From positions 496,001 through 560,000 of the forward strand of contig JAHNUO010000011.1 of NCBI GenBank assembly GCA_019787685.1: DNA of 64,000 nucleotides, read 5' to 3'. The notes beneath the pieces were generated by a model. That model ran no database searches. It was given only the letters and a program-made list of their open reading frames with translations, and was not told the origin of the DNA. Shown one piece after another: positions 32,378 to 43,429 of the stretch. Numbering within the stretch: the first letter of the stretch is position 1; each line of letters opens with the position of its first letter. The position numbers and the translations under genes were made by a program. This DNA comes from Chiua virens. Taxonomy: Eukaryota > Basidiomycota > Agaricomycetes > Boletales > Boletaceae.

Positions 32378-34034
32378 CAGCAGTGTGCAAAACTAATGGC
32401 AACTTGTGACTTTTTTTTTCTCAATGAGGGCTGAACCAAAATAGGAAATGACCCTGTAGCAGTGCGTCATGTTGTGAGTTACATTCCCCAACAACAGCAG
32501 CATCATCCATTTGACAAGCACAACATAACTGAGAATGGCAAGGACAAGAAGATGTTGTCCAGAGAGGATCAGGAAATCAGTACACACCAATCCACAAAAC
32601 TCAGATCTGTATTCCTGGTAGGAAGAAGGTGTGTTGCCAGTGGAATCTTGTCTTGATTTGGCTGCTTACAAACTATTTTTCAGGAGGTATTTGAACCAAC
32701 TGACACTACCAATAGAGTGAATAGAAAGGTATGTAGCCATTTGGTATGCATATATTCACTCTTTTTCAATACCAAGTAGTCCATTGGCATAGCAGTGGTC
32801 TCAGATGTCTGTGGATGGCATCACCTCTGAGTCATCCTATCACCCTCCAACTTGGACTTACACTCATGTGGAAACATGATGTGTTCGTATTCACATTTCT
32901 ACATGAGCATGAGTGTATGCACCTTCTCCACCTTGCCTTGCTGTCTCACCATCTCGCTGCCCTTGCCACCCCATCACCTACCCCATCACCCTCACTCTTG
33001 TGTGCAAACACAAACACAAATGTATAATGTTCAAGTTCATGTTTGCACTTGAGCATGCGCCATCTCGCTGCCCTTGCCCTTGCTGTCACACCACCTCATC
33101 CCATTAGTGTTCATCTTGACAACGAGATGAGGAGGACAACTGACCTGACCCAACCTAGCATGACATGGCATAACAAGGTCAATCGAGGTCAATCGACACA
33201 AGGCAACAACAATATGACACATGGTCACATTGTTGTCATGTTGTGCTATTGATCTTAGGCACCACCAGGATATGAGAGAACATGCTTACTGAAGTTGCAG
33301 TGGTCATAGGCATCGTGGGCTTTGGGATTGAAGGCTTGAAAACTTGCTACCCAAGCATCAGCTTCCTTCTTGAGCATGGTGTAATTTGGGTTGATCTGAT
33401 GTGGCCAAGGCCATCTGGCAAGCATGTTTGGGACAAAGATTCTAGTTGGTCCAATGCCATGGATGGAGGGTTCTTTGTGCCAGAGGGAAAATACATTGAT
33501 GACCTTGTGTCTCTGCACAATTGGTTCACCAATACCAGTGAACACAAGATAGATGAGTAAACCAGTGAGTGTGCTAAGCAGAATGAGAGTTGATGTTTCC
33601 ATGATAGGCTGGGTAGATTTCGATTGAATGCTGCTGGCCTTATATTTCCTACTATCTCAATTTATTTATTGGATTTCATTTCTAGGTCCGGAAAGCAGGG
33701 AGAACATGCCAGTGAAAGCACAGCAAGTGTCTCTACTCGTATTCCAGCTCAGAGAAGGTTGATAACTTCAAGATGATTCAGGTCTGCAAAGTTTAGGCAT
33801 TGACTCAAGTTAGGCAATGCCATTCACTCGGGATACTGTGGGGTCAATGTTCCTGGGCCACCAGAGTTGCAGCATGGTGACTAGTGATCCAGGCCATTTT
33901 CGAACTTTGCTAGATACACTGATGTAACTCGCAACTCAGATCTGCTGCACTGCTACAGGGTCATTTCCTATTGTGGTTCAGCCCTTGGTGAGAAAAAAAA
34001 AGTTGCAAGTTGCCATTAGTTTCACACACTGCTG
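32378..34034. mobile_element. TIR element with TA target duplication carrying a gene fragment
   Basis: About 107-113-bp terminal inverted repeats (32378-32484 and 33922-34034) begin CAGCAGTGTG and match closely through gagttac. Most differences are of the CpG-decay type. Each end abuts TA (32376-32377 and 34035-34036), as expected for a Tc1/mariner-pogo-like element. I see no transposase inside the 1,657 bp, but there is a terpene synthase first exon at 33284-33602, so it appears to be a non-autonomous element that captured host sequence. Confidence 0.75.
33284..33602 (-). pseudogene. Terpene synthase first-exon fragment
   Basis: An uninterrupted frame from ATG 33602 to a GTAAGC donor at 33289. 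After a hydrophobic N-terminal stretch (residues about 5-23) comes PTRIFVPNMLARWPWP and INPNYTMLKKEADAWVASF..AFNPKAHDAYDHCNF, which matches the N-terminal region of basidiomycete sesquiterpene synthases (TRI5-like family). The next exon (LLASLAYP-like) and the DDxxD and NSE metal-binding motifs are not found to the left. The fragment lies inside the TIR element at 32378-34034. It has no stops despite CpG loss. Catalytic function is excluded by truncation; a regulatory role is possible but unsupported. Confidence 0.75.
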
Positions 34035-34626
34035 TAAGTGTTTTACTGTTTTGCTGATGTTACTGGTTCACAGATTCACACAGCACTCTACTGCTTTCCC
34101 AATTTCTTATCGCAACTTGTAGACATACATTCCTTTAGGAACAAACACATGTACAATTACATGTATGAACACTGTATACTGGCCATTTAAAAGATGAAAG
34201 AAAGCATTTACCTTCTGATGTATGCAGTTCTCCAAGTGAATTCTCTAGTAGCCTTTGAAACAACGGGCAGAGGTCCGCAGCAACCATACAAACTGTACTT
34301 TTCAGTTTGCATTGCTCCTGGTGGTTCTGTACCCTGTACAGGTACAGTATATCCAGCAGCACAGTGGCAATATGCCAGTTATTCTCATGACAATTCCTAA
34401 CTGTCACGTTGAATGTACTTTTGTTCATAAAGGCTAGCTTTTTCTCCCCATATGCAAGTGCATTCACCTTCGCCCATTCATCAAGAGGGCAATTCTGCAT
34501 GCAAAGTTTGCTGTCTTCATAGCAGAGACAGATCCACATGATAACCCACACAAACAACTCCACGTCATGTGCATAGACATGCTTGATTTTGCCTGCCAAC
34601 CCATCTTTTGTAAGCAGGTCTATGGG

Positions 34627-34880
34627 GTTTAGTCATTTTGATTAGTTTATTTGATCATGTTTAGCAAGGTTTAGTGATTTTGATGAGTTTGTCTGAGCAT
34701 GTTTGGTAAGGTAAGGTTTAGTTTAGTTTGTTTGATCATGTTTGGGCATGGTTTAGTGGTTTTGGTTAGTTTGTTTGAGCATGTTTGGCAAGGTTTAGTG
34801 GTTTTGATTAGTTTGATTTCTTTGTGCTTGGCAAGTTTAGTGATTAGTTTGATTAGTTTGTGTTTTGTTTGGATAAGGGT
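34627..34880. repeat. 42-bp minisatellite
   Basis: Six imperfect units start gtttagt at 34627, 34669, 34716, 34751, 34793 and 34835 (core gtttgagcatgtttggcaag). The array and its right flank (to about 35000) separate the GTVP and IDLL parts of the FunK1 relic. Confidence 0.8.
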
Positions 34881-35043
34881 TAGTTATGTTTTGATGTATG
34901 CTATTACTCAATGTCTGTCATAGGTCTGTACTGCTGTATGCTCTGTAGTAGTCTGTGCCCTTCTGTGTCACTCTGTGGGTCTGTGCCAAAACCAATGATT
35001 TACTGATTGGGACAGTGCCAGTGCATTCACAACCAGTTATACC

Positions 35044-35167
35044 TGTAGAAAACTATAGTGTAGTCACTACAGAAACTACAGTAGCTAATGACCAATATAA
35101 GGTCAGCTTATGTAATCTACCAAATTGAGTCCATATATGAATTGACTCAAATCTCAGATTTACAACA
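35044..35167 (-). repeat. 3' LTR of the gag-only element (family D)
   Basis: 124 bp, TG..CA ends. It differs from the partner at 37062-37183 by a few substitutions and a 2-bp insertion, so the element is not new. Confidence 0.85.
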
Positions 35168-36252
35168 CTCCCCTAAGGAGTATGGAGGAAGATCAAAGGA
35201 ATAGGTCAAAAGTGAAATAAAAAACCTTTTTCCAATGAAACTAACCTGCACTTTCAATGAGTGTTGTTGCTGTTGTGTCGTCAGTCTCAATGAGGCTGTG
35301 CTCAGTCAATGTCCATATATGGAAATCACAGCTAGGCTAATTTGCACTTTGTTATCTATGTGCGCATGCATCCACTGTTGACTCTAGAGTCATTCTGCTT
35401 ACTTGTCATCAGTGTGGGATGCTCCCCCATTATCTGGACCTTCCATGTGATGCATTCAAGGCATCTGATGTGATTGATTTGGCTTCGACATGGCCATTTG
35501 ATCTGGTGAGTCTCTTTACTCACTTCTGTTCTATTGACCTTTCTAGATCACATTTTGAGTCATATCGAGTCACAGCATGTGCTGCTCATTGTGCCATCCT
35601 TCCAGCCTTGTCTCCCATTGTATCTGACTTGGTTCAACACATTTTGGCATTGCACTTCACCTTTGACATCTCCCAACTTTGCCTTGACCTCCTCTTGGCC
35701 TCCCAGGCCTTCATCTCGATGTTGTGCCTTTGTTTCGATGAAGCACTCATCGTGGCTGTTGCTGGGGCCTGTCCAGTCATATATGAGTTAATTTGGATCA
35801 TTTTGGCGCTGCGCTTCACATCCAATCTCTTTTGACTTTGATCTGACCCTCTCTAGGCCTCCTGGACCTTCGGATTGACTTGATACCCTCAGATTGGTTG
35901 CGGATTGGTTCATCATGCATCCAGGGTTTTCCAGTACCATCTGGTGACCTACTGGTATGCTCTCCTTACTGCTTTTGTTGTCTTTTGACTCTGGTTGCTG
36001 TCTAGGTAAGTTTTCCTTCTCCCTTCACTTTGACCTTTCTCTGACACATTCTATCACTTCCAGCTGCTCTATTGGCTTGCTCCTAGTGTTCCCAATGTGT
36101 CCTGGTTCTGGTGATGTATCCACGGCAGCTTTCAGGTTGGTCCTCTTGTCTTGAGCTTTCTGTGGTAAGTTTTCCTCATCTACTCACTTTTGACTTCTAC
36201 TGATCCATTCTGTCTTCATCTGCAGCTTCTTTGGTTACTTCCTAGCATCCTC

Positions 36253-37005
36253 ATCATGCCCATATAGCACTGGCATGTGCACTTTCTGTGTGGAGTCAAG
36301 AGCTCCATGGGTCGTCGACATTTGTCTCCTCTCCTCAAGCTCAGAGCTCTTGAATTTAACTGGATTGGTTTGTGGTTGTCCTGGCAGGTCTGCGGACAGT
36401 GGATGATGGTCCTGGGGACCTGTGGGTGAGTCCTCATTGATCGTTCTGTCATACTAATTGTTTTCTTCGACTAGTGTTGTCGATGGTTTGTATGTCATTA
36501 CACTCGCACTCTCTCCCTTGATTGACGTCGTTTGCAATTTTTCAGTGGTCTCCACCTTGTCCTCTGCACCTGCACACATCTAATTAACCTCCCCATTGAT
36601 GTTCAAGTCTGCGTCTAGGCTTGCGACGCTCTCAGCTCTTTTGGTTTTGCCATTCTCCCTTTGGGAAGTTTCCAACTCCATTTTCAACTTGTTGCGCTCG
36701 TTTGTGGCTTCTGTGGCTGCGCATGCTTCATCATAGAGTATTGTTGGACTTCTGAATCAATTTAGTAGGTAGTTGTAGATGTTGTGTGCTGTCTGGAGGT
36801 GTAGGATACCTCTGAGAATAGAATCTGGGATTCCTGAAACTAAAATGTATTTTGCCATTGTAGCAAGCTGTCTATTTGACGTCGAGATGGATCTGTCGAG
36901 GTATTCTTACAGTCCATGTTCCTCTACAGCTTGAATTATGGCTTTGTGCCATTCCAACCAATTACTTACATCCAGGGAGAGCTCAATGGTGTTGAAAAAG
37001 TCCAT
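36253..37005 (-). pseudogene. Copia-type gag relic
   Basis: Begins with ATG at 37005. The frame reads MDFFNTIELSLDVSNWLEWH and then TSNRQLATMAKYILVSGIPD, the pattern of the UBN2/Retrotran_gag domain of copia elements (W..W near the start, then a helical segment). A Lys/Glu-rich, coiled-coil-like stretch follows (ATEATNERNKLKMELE). Several in-frame stops are present, at least one consistent with CGA-to-TGA decay. No zinc knuckle, protease or RT was found. This is the only coding content of the 2.1-kb element. Confidence 0.65.
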
Positions 37006-37061
37006 TTTGGTATTTTTTGGTCAGGTGAGTGAGCTAACAGGTGCTAGCAGAGCTCATAACC

Positions 37062-37183
37062 TGTAGAAAACTATAGTGTAGTCACCACAGAAACTACAGT
37101 AGCTAATGACCGATATCAGGTCAGCTTATGTAATCTACCAAATTGAGTCCATACAAATTGACTCAAATCTCAGATTTACAACA
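37062..37183 (-). repeat. 5' LTR of the gag-only element (family D)
   Basis: 122 bp. On the minus strand it ends CTACA, immediately followed by the primer site GGTTATGAGC (plus-strand 37061 downward). Confidence 0.85.
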
Positions 37184-38744
37184 ACACCATCCTTGGTCAT
37201 CGCCAAGTCAAAGTTGTTAAGGACGCCTACAACATTGTCCCCCTCATTCTGGTACATAAAATTAGAGGTGCTGACATCACGATGGTAAACACTGTGCCTC
37301 CACAGCATGAAATGATCTTTATCAGAGTCAGAACATTTCAACATATCCCACCAGCACTTCAAGAACTGGTCACCAACTAGTTCGATGATCTGCATCAACT
37401 CTTCAAGTGCAAGTACAATGAGGATGCGAGCTCCTCATGTGGGCAGCCCAAATCATCAGCAAATGAAGGCTGTAGAAGAGTTGGAGAAGGTGCAGGAGGC
37501 CAGCATCACTGGAATGTGACCTAGCACATCCAGCTCCATCCCTGCAATCCTGTGAACCTTCTTTAAGATCTTTATCTCACTTGTGCAAGTTGTTTCACCC
37601 CAATAGAATTTGACAACTAAACTCTTTGTTGATGTGAGCTTCCAACTGGTAGCAAAATACAGACTGGTGGCTTGCCCATTGAGACGATAGTGAAAGACTT
37701 GCTACTTGGTCAATGTGAGGTTGACTAGGCCTTTTTCATTGTCATCAATCTGTGTAACTCTGTGAACAGAGGAGCTTGAGGAGAGTTTGTCAAAACTGGG
37801 ATCGACTTTGTCATTTAGGCCCCAGTGTGTGTTTTGGAAGTACTGCATCACCAGAAGGAGCACAAGAAAGCGACGCAGATCCTGAATAAAGTTCAGCGTG
37901 GAACACACAATTGCACATTGATGATCATAGCACCAAATGCATAGTTGATTCCCTGTTAGAGGTCAGCAAGATACCCACAAGATACAAATCAGAGAACCAC
38001 AAACCATCAACGAGGAGGCAGATGGCATGCTGCTGAGCAGCATGAGATGTGAACAGTTCAGCTCCATACATTCTGACTTGGACGGGAGGCAAAACCTTCT
38101 TGGAGTAGACTTCACTTTGTTCAGTTCTCAGCTGTTTAGAGTGAGATTGAGAGCCTTTGTGCAAGTACACTCTAGGCGAATAGGATGCAACCTCAGGTGT
38201 GTTTGCTTTTCTTTTTTGACTGCAGCCTATTGCTGTTGTGGGCTCTACAACTTGATGGCTTCCACTTTGGGCTACAACAGACCATCACTATCAATTCACC
38301 GGATTGAAACAATTCACTTACATTCAGTTGACTATGGTTTAGTTGCTGAAGGCATCATCTCTGCCAGGACACCAATAGAATTTAGTGAATACCCCTTTGG
38401 GTCAACACATGTCTATATGCATACTTGGCAGGGGAAGGATTACAAACACAGTTATGCTTAAACTCAATGACAGTATGGACATTTTGCCACCTGGAATTTG
38501 TGCCTGGTTGTGCAGCAGTAATTTGGATGCAATGATAATCAGTTACAGATAGGTTTGCAATGTCAGCAGTAGAGATGGGGACAATGTCAGGTTTGTAAAC
38601 AGAACATTCTCCCTGGTGGAGCTGCACTATTTCCTTGCCATAGACATGAAACCAAAGTTGATAGGGGCAGTCTTCAGAGGGATCATGCAAGCCATCAATT
38701 TTGAGCTCTTGAAGGCAAAGGAGTGTCTTGTTCACAGCCTGCAC

Positions 38745-40305
38745 AATGGCTGGATATGAATCAACCTCTACCTTAGCCTTGGAGCTATGAAGGTTGAGGA
38801 TGCGACAGGTTACATAATATATATTGATCTTACTAGTCCTCCAAATGCCCCTTTATCTTCCTACAATCAACACCATTCCAAGGGATTTGATCATTGCAAA
38901 TGGGGAGAGTGTGACTACAACACGTCTTGAGAAGTTCAGCTGCATGCTCCATTGTCTGACCCTTACTGACCATGCAGTCCAAGAGGAAGGATTGTAGCAA
39001 CAGGTTTACTTCACAAGGCTTGGCACCTCTAATGTCTCTGTGCATTCATGGATGCACATTGACCACAATGTGAGCAACAATAATTTAGGGGGGAAAGTAA
39101 TGAGACTCAAAAGTTTACTCATTGCACACCAGTAACTAGGAGGCCCTTGCTTCTCACAGTGCTTCCTTCTGGTTGTGGAGTGGACTGTGGGTTGGTCACT
39201 ACAGATTCCAAGGCTGGGATATGTGAAGCCTTATAGTTCAAGGTTGTGGGGTCCATTGCAATGTGAGTGTCAAGTATTCGAAATTTGAGTCCCAGGAGCA
39301 AGCTGCAGCATGGTTTGGCAGTTAAAGCTTAAAGTCCAGCAGTACCATGATACAAAGGGATCAAGTCATAACCCCTTTGAATGACCAATCTGCCATGGTA
39401 CAGTAGTCTGGTTACATGAGCATTGATGGTAAGACATTTTGTTGACTTGGATGGCAGCTCTTTGAAGTCTATAGTAATGGTTTGCACAAAGCAGACTATG
39501 AAGAAGTTGACAGGCAGGAAGGCACCTCGAATTTCTCTCATTCTCTGCATCCCATGTGAATCCCCCCACTGGCTACCAAAGATTTGACACATGGACCTGC
39601 TTCAAGTTCCCATGCCTTTCCCAGGCCCACAAATAGCCCCCATGGGCCTGACCTGGTTCAGACTGCTGTAAAGCCTGTCCCATATAGAAGCTCTAAAATT
39701 ATCAAATATATCCTCCCTCAGGTGGCTCCAGAGCCCCAAGCTCCACTTGAACAACCTACTGTTGGTGGATCCTCTGTTTGACCTTGCTTGGAGGTGGTAT
39801 TGCATTCTCTGGGGGCATTGGAAGACTTGTATGATGGCAGCAACAATGTGGGTACACACTTGGCCATGCATCTGTTTGTGCCTATGATTTTTATCACCTC
39901 AGTTTTGTCACATGTGTGTGGACGGTGGAGATCTATGAAGATGCAATGTCTGTGTATGGTCTGAGTACCAGAGATGTGTCAAGGTTCCTCTAGAGGTCCT
40001 CCCAGTCATTCACCACAAGGATGTCAAGTACCTCTGTCTTTCATGCTATCTAATGGATAATGCCAAGACTAACACAGTGATACCCTATATGATGAGCCTG
40101 CCTTGCTAGCCTACCATGATCTGCCAATATAGTCTTGACCTCATACCAGGGTTTTTATTGAGATGGGAAGCCTGTGCTCTCTCGGCCACCATGCATAATT
40201 GGATGTTTTGAGCTATCTCCAAGTCCATCATTCAAGCCCCAGTTACCACTGTCATCCATCTCCACCTCAAGGGTATACCTGCCAAAGGACTGATCAGCAT
40301 GCTAC
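38745..40305. other. Unassigned; possible FunK1 5' remnants
   Basis: Minus-strand frames near 38833-39301 may be the decayed FunK1 N terminus (MDPTTLNYKASHIPALESVV), but there is no firm motif. The rest to 40305 is unassigned. Confidence 0.3.
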
Positions 40306-41720
40306 ATGATTTCCTTCAACCATATTTTGTCCATACTGGTGGGTTGGCCACAACAGATGTGCCATTTGACTTGGGAACTGAAAGGAAGAGGGACACATAT
40401 GCAAAGAAAGCTGCCAGGATTGAAGATTCTTGTCATGGATCCATCAATGATCATTATTGCCCTATCGACACACACTGATGATGAGCAAGGGGATTTTTTT
40501 GCAGGCCTAGAGCACAACAAACTCATGGCTGCTGATATTGAACAGGTATGTCTGAGTCAATCATGATTCTGTTCTTGTGTCACTAACAATTCTTCACAGT
40601 TTTTCAATGTTTTGCTTGATCCATTTAAGAATATCACCCAGGGCACCATCTTGTACATGCTCAGTTGCAGACAATATATCCATCACTCTGGTACTCACAG
40701 CAAATTTACAAAGGTGGTCGCAAAGTAAGTTGTTATTCCATTACTGCTGGTGTGATTACAACAATGACATGCAACCTATGCATCATTGTAGATTTGGCTT
40801 TTTAGCAACTGTTGCATTTGATGCTCGCCAGTTCCACCCTTCTGTGGCATGGGCATTTCTCTCCACTCTCACTAAGTTGGTCGTTCTTCAGGATCAATTG
40901 TTCGCAGATGCCATGCCAGTTGCATTAAGCAATTCAAACAATCTCAATTAACATTCAGCAGTCTATGTTCTCCTGCTCTTCCCTGACTGCAGATTCATTC
41001 ACATAACAAGGTACCTTTGGACCCATTGGGATTACCGACCATGGGGAAAAGATATCCTGGTCCAGCAGTGTCCTAGCTGTGGTGCCACTCAAAAAAGATG
41101 GAATTGAATTACATTGCCGAAAGATTACCAATTCAAATGCTGCAATCCTAGTCACCTGGGTGATGAACAGCGAAAGGGCCCCTATGTCTTTGAAGTAAAC
41201 AAGCCAAAATGGACAACACTGCTTCCTAACAGTAAATCACAAATGTCAGCATGGATGAAAAAACACTTGTGTGCTGTGCCAGTCATAAATAGTAGTTATA
41301 CTTATTTACCGTGGTTGTTATTATTACACTGAAATGCCACTGCCAGGCAGCAAAAACCTGCATGCTTGGCACATCAAGTGACCATGAGTGCTTGGTTGCC
41401 TTGGGAAGAAAATGGTTCTATTTACAGGGGAATGACTTTTCTGCTTGCCTTCGTTGTGAGTGCATGAGCAACCAGACACCTGGTGGCAGCAAATACAACA
41501 TTCAATGTCATGATCGAGAATGCGTGAAGTTTCCTCCGACACCTGGTATAAGTACTCTGACAGATTTTATTGTCATCAAGCTCCATATGATGTTGCAGAG
41601 GCTATTGGCATATTCACACAGATCTTCGACTTAATCGGCATGCTACCACTGGCAGGCCACAATGAAGGCATGGGCAAATATGTGGTGAACCCAGAAGACA
41701 ATGGGAGCATACATTAAAGT
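40306..41720 (+). pseudogene. Unrecognised multi-exon gene relic with a Cys-rich module
   Basis: Exon-like blocks are joined by two canonical short introns: 40546-40599 (GTATGT..CACAG, 54 nt) and 40735-40791 (GTAAGT..TTGTAG, 57 nt). The blocks read DDEQGDFFAGLEHNKLMAAD, FFNVLLDPFKNITQGTILYM, and FGFLATVAFDARQFHPSVAW, then ITRYLWTHWDYRPWGKDILV and CPSCGA..KDYQFKCCNPSH (a possible zinc ribbon, about 41060-41160). The region before DDEQGD seems to need a one-base shift. I do not know the family. Open frames across spliced exons suggest that decay is recent or that it lost function late. Confidence 0.5.
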
Positions 41721-43429
41721 CCATCTCGTTGACCAAGCCTGTTGTTCCACATGCTGATCCATGATGTTCTTTGTAGCTATGCTACACATATGAGGTACAG
41801 GTCAACTGGGCAAGGGCTGTATGATCAAGGTAAATTTGGTTGTGTTCTATTAGACACTGTAAGATTCCACTTGTGAACAAATTTTCCCATTTGTGTGGTG
41901 AGCACTCAAGGACTTTGGCTAAAGCTCAAAGCTAGGATGATGCTGGACAGGTGAAAGCTCCTATGGCTCTCTTCCCTTCGTCTGCCTAAACAACTACCTT
42001 CATATGTACATATTACTAAGAGCACGTACAGTACATGTTGTCATGGTACAATAATTCAATCTATCTAACATGGCTGAGACTGAGTCCATCAGCACTTGGT
42101 GTTTCACATTCAGCTTCAAGTTACACCCACCAAAATCAGTTGAGAAGGTGTTAGTATCAAAATGTTTAACCGATAACCAGAATTGACTTTTGAGGTGTAT
42201 TAACAAATCATCGAAGTCATAAAGATATACTTGGTCACTAAGTAAACCATTAACATGATTAGGATGATAGGCATTCTATTTTGCCTGTGTACCCCATGGC
42301 AAAATCTCCCATCTCAGATTAAGATGATGCACAGTTAATCCACTTGAACTGGTCCATCTCACGCTTCTCCTCAACACCATGCAAATTGCAGTCAGTTAAC
42401 AAGCAAAGCCACATACCCACATAGTTCCTGTGCTTGTCCATGCCACTCAACCCATTGTTGTCTAGCAGACTGTGCAACATGTCAATGTACACCTGGTGCT
42501 TGTTCAATCCACCCACTGTGCAACAAACTGCGTGGCCTATTCATGTAGAGCCTGTGCTTGCTTGGACAAGCGCCTAAATCTATGTGAGAAACCATTGAAG
42601 GTATCTTATGGGGCACATACTGTGGCCTGGAGGAAAGGATTTGCCTCATCCTGAGTGATGAGGTCATCGTGGACAGTGCCACTGATGGCGCTGGTGAGTT
42701 CAGATGCAAAGTATTGATGTTTGCACATGCTGGTCTCAGAGCAAGATCCAGGAGTGATAATGGGTCTAACCCCATAGCTGGATCATGACAACCTCTCATC
42801 CATGGATGTGCTCTTTGGTGAGAAAAGCTCAGCTGTGTCACTGTCCAGCATTAACATCTCATGGTCTGGCTGATCATTTGATGATGGCTTGCTAAACAGT
42901 GGGGGTTGTCATAGCCAGGACAACGGCAGGGGCAATGAGAGCTGTGGAGAGTGCTACAAAACAAATTGTGAAGGGTAGTTGCAGAAGAAAATTGATCAAT
43001 GAGAGAGTGGTGGGCGGAGAATACAAGAAAGGGCTAATGGTGAATGGATTAAAAGAGGCCAAACACTATAAAGATGCAATGACTCACTAGGACTCTTGTC
43101 CCTGAGAGCTTGAAGGAATGGAAGAAAGCTAGCAAAACTGGGAAAGAGGGATGGCATTTATACGGTGCAAAGGGTGTGTCAGCTTGACAAGACCTAGATA
43201 GTATAAAGCTTCAAGTTGTGATCTTCATAGAACATACAGAACAAGGTAAAGAAGGGAGCAGATACAAGAACATCATCAACCACAGGTTAAGTACGATCTA
43301 CACCCATGTCAGCCCCACTTGTGCACCAGCCAAAAAGCTACTCACTGGGAACAAGAATCTGGACATAGCGTCAGTTTCTTTGAGGGTATGGCACATGGGA
43401 CATACAAGAACAGAATCTATGTCGTCATC
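41721..43429. other. Unassigned decayed sequence
   Basis: No recognisable gene. Short frames near 42319-42841 are not convincing. Confidence 0.35.

Larger units (their letters stand above)
35044..37183 (-). mobile_element. Gag-only short-LTR retrotransposon (TRIM/LARD-like)
   Basis: A 2,140-bp element with direct repeats of 122-124 bp (35044-35167 and 37062-37183). On the minus strand it has a polypurine tract AGGGGAG directly before the 3' LTR, a primer site GGTTATGAGCTCTGC directly after the 5' LTR, and a gag relic but no pol. The target duplication is GGTGT/GGTAT (minus strand; plus-strand 37184-37188 and 35039-35043), one change. Removing the element rejoins the FunK1 activation segment in frame. 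The primer site matches the anticodon-region fragment of initiator tRNA-Met used by copia elements. Confidence 0.85.
34135..38744 (-). pseudogene. FunK1 fungal-type protein kinase relic, split by insertions
   Basis: Pieces of one FunK1 (Pkinase_fungal) gene in minus-strand order. N-terminal region 38744-38382: KPDIVPISTADIANLS, then VHTVIEFKH. Middle, about 38170-37500: LNFIQDLRRFLVLLLVMQYF and WGLNDKVDP. Kinase core 37398-37184: LWRHSVYHRDVSTSNFMY and GVLNNFDLAM. The frame then meets the 2.1-kb LTR element (37183-35044) and resumes at 35043 with GCECTGTVPIS, the activation segment with an Arg-to-Cys change from CpG decay. A minisatellite-bearing insertion follows, then LLTKDGLAGKIKHVYAHDVELFVWV (about 34621-34530) and LDEWAKVNALAYGEKK. 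Stops and shifts occur throughout. FunK1 families are expanded in agaricomycetes. Confidence 0.85.
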
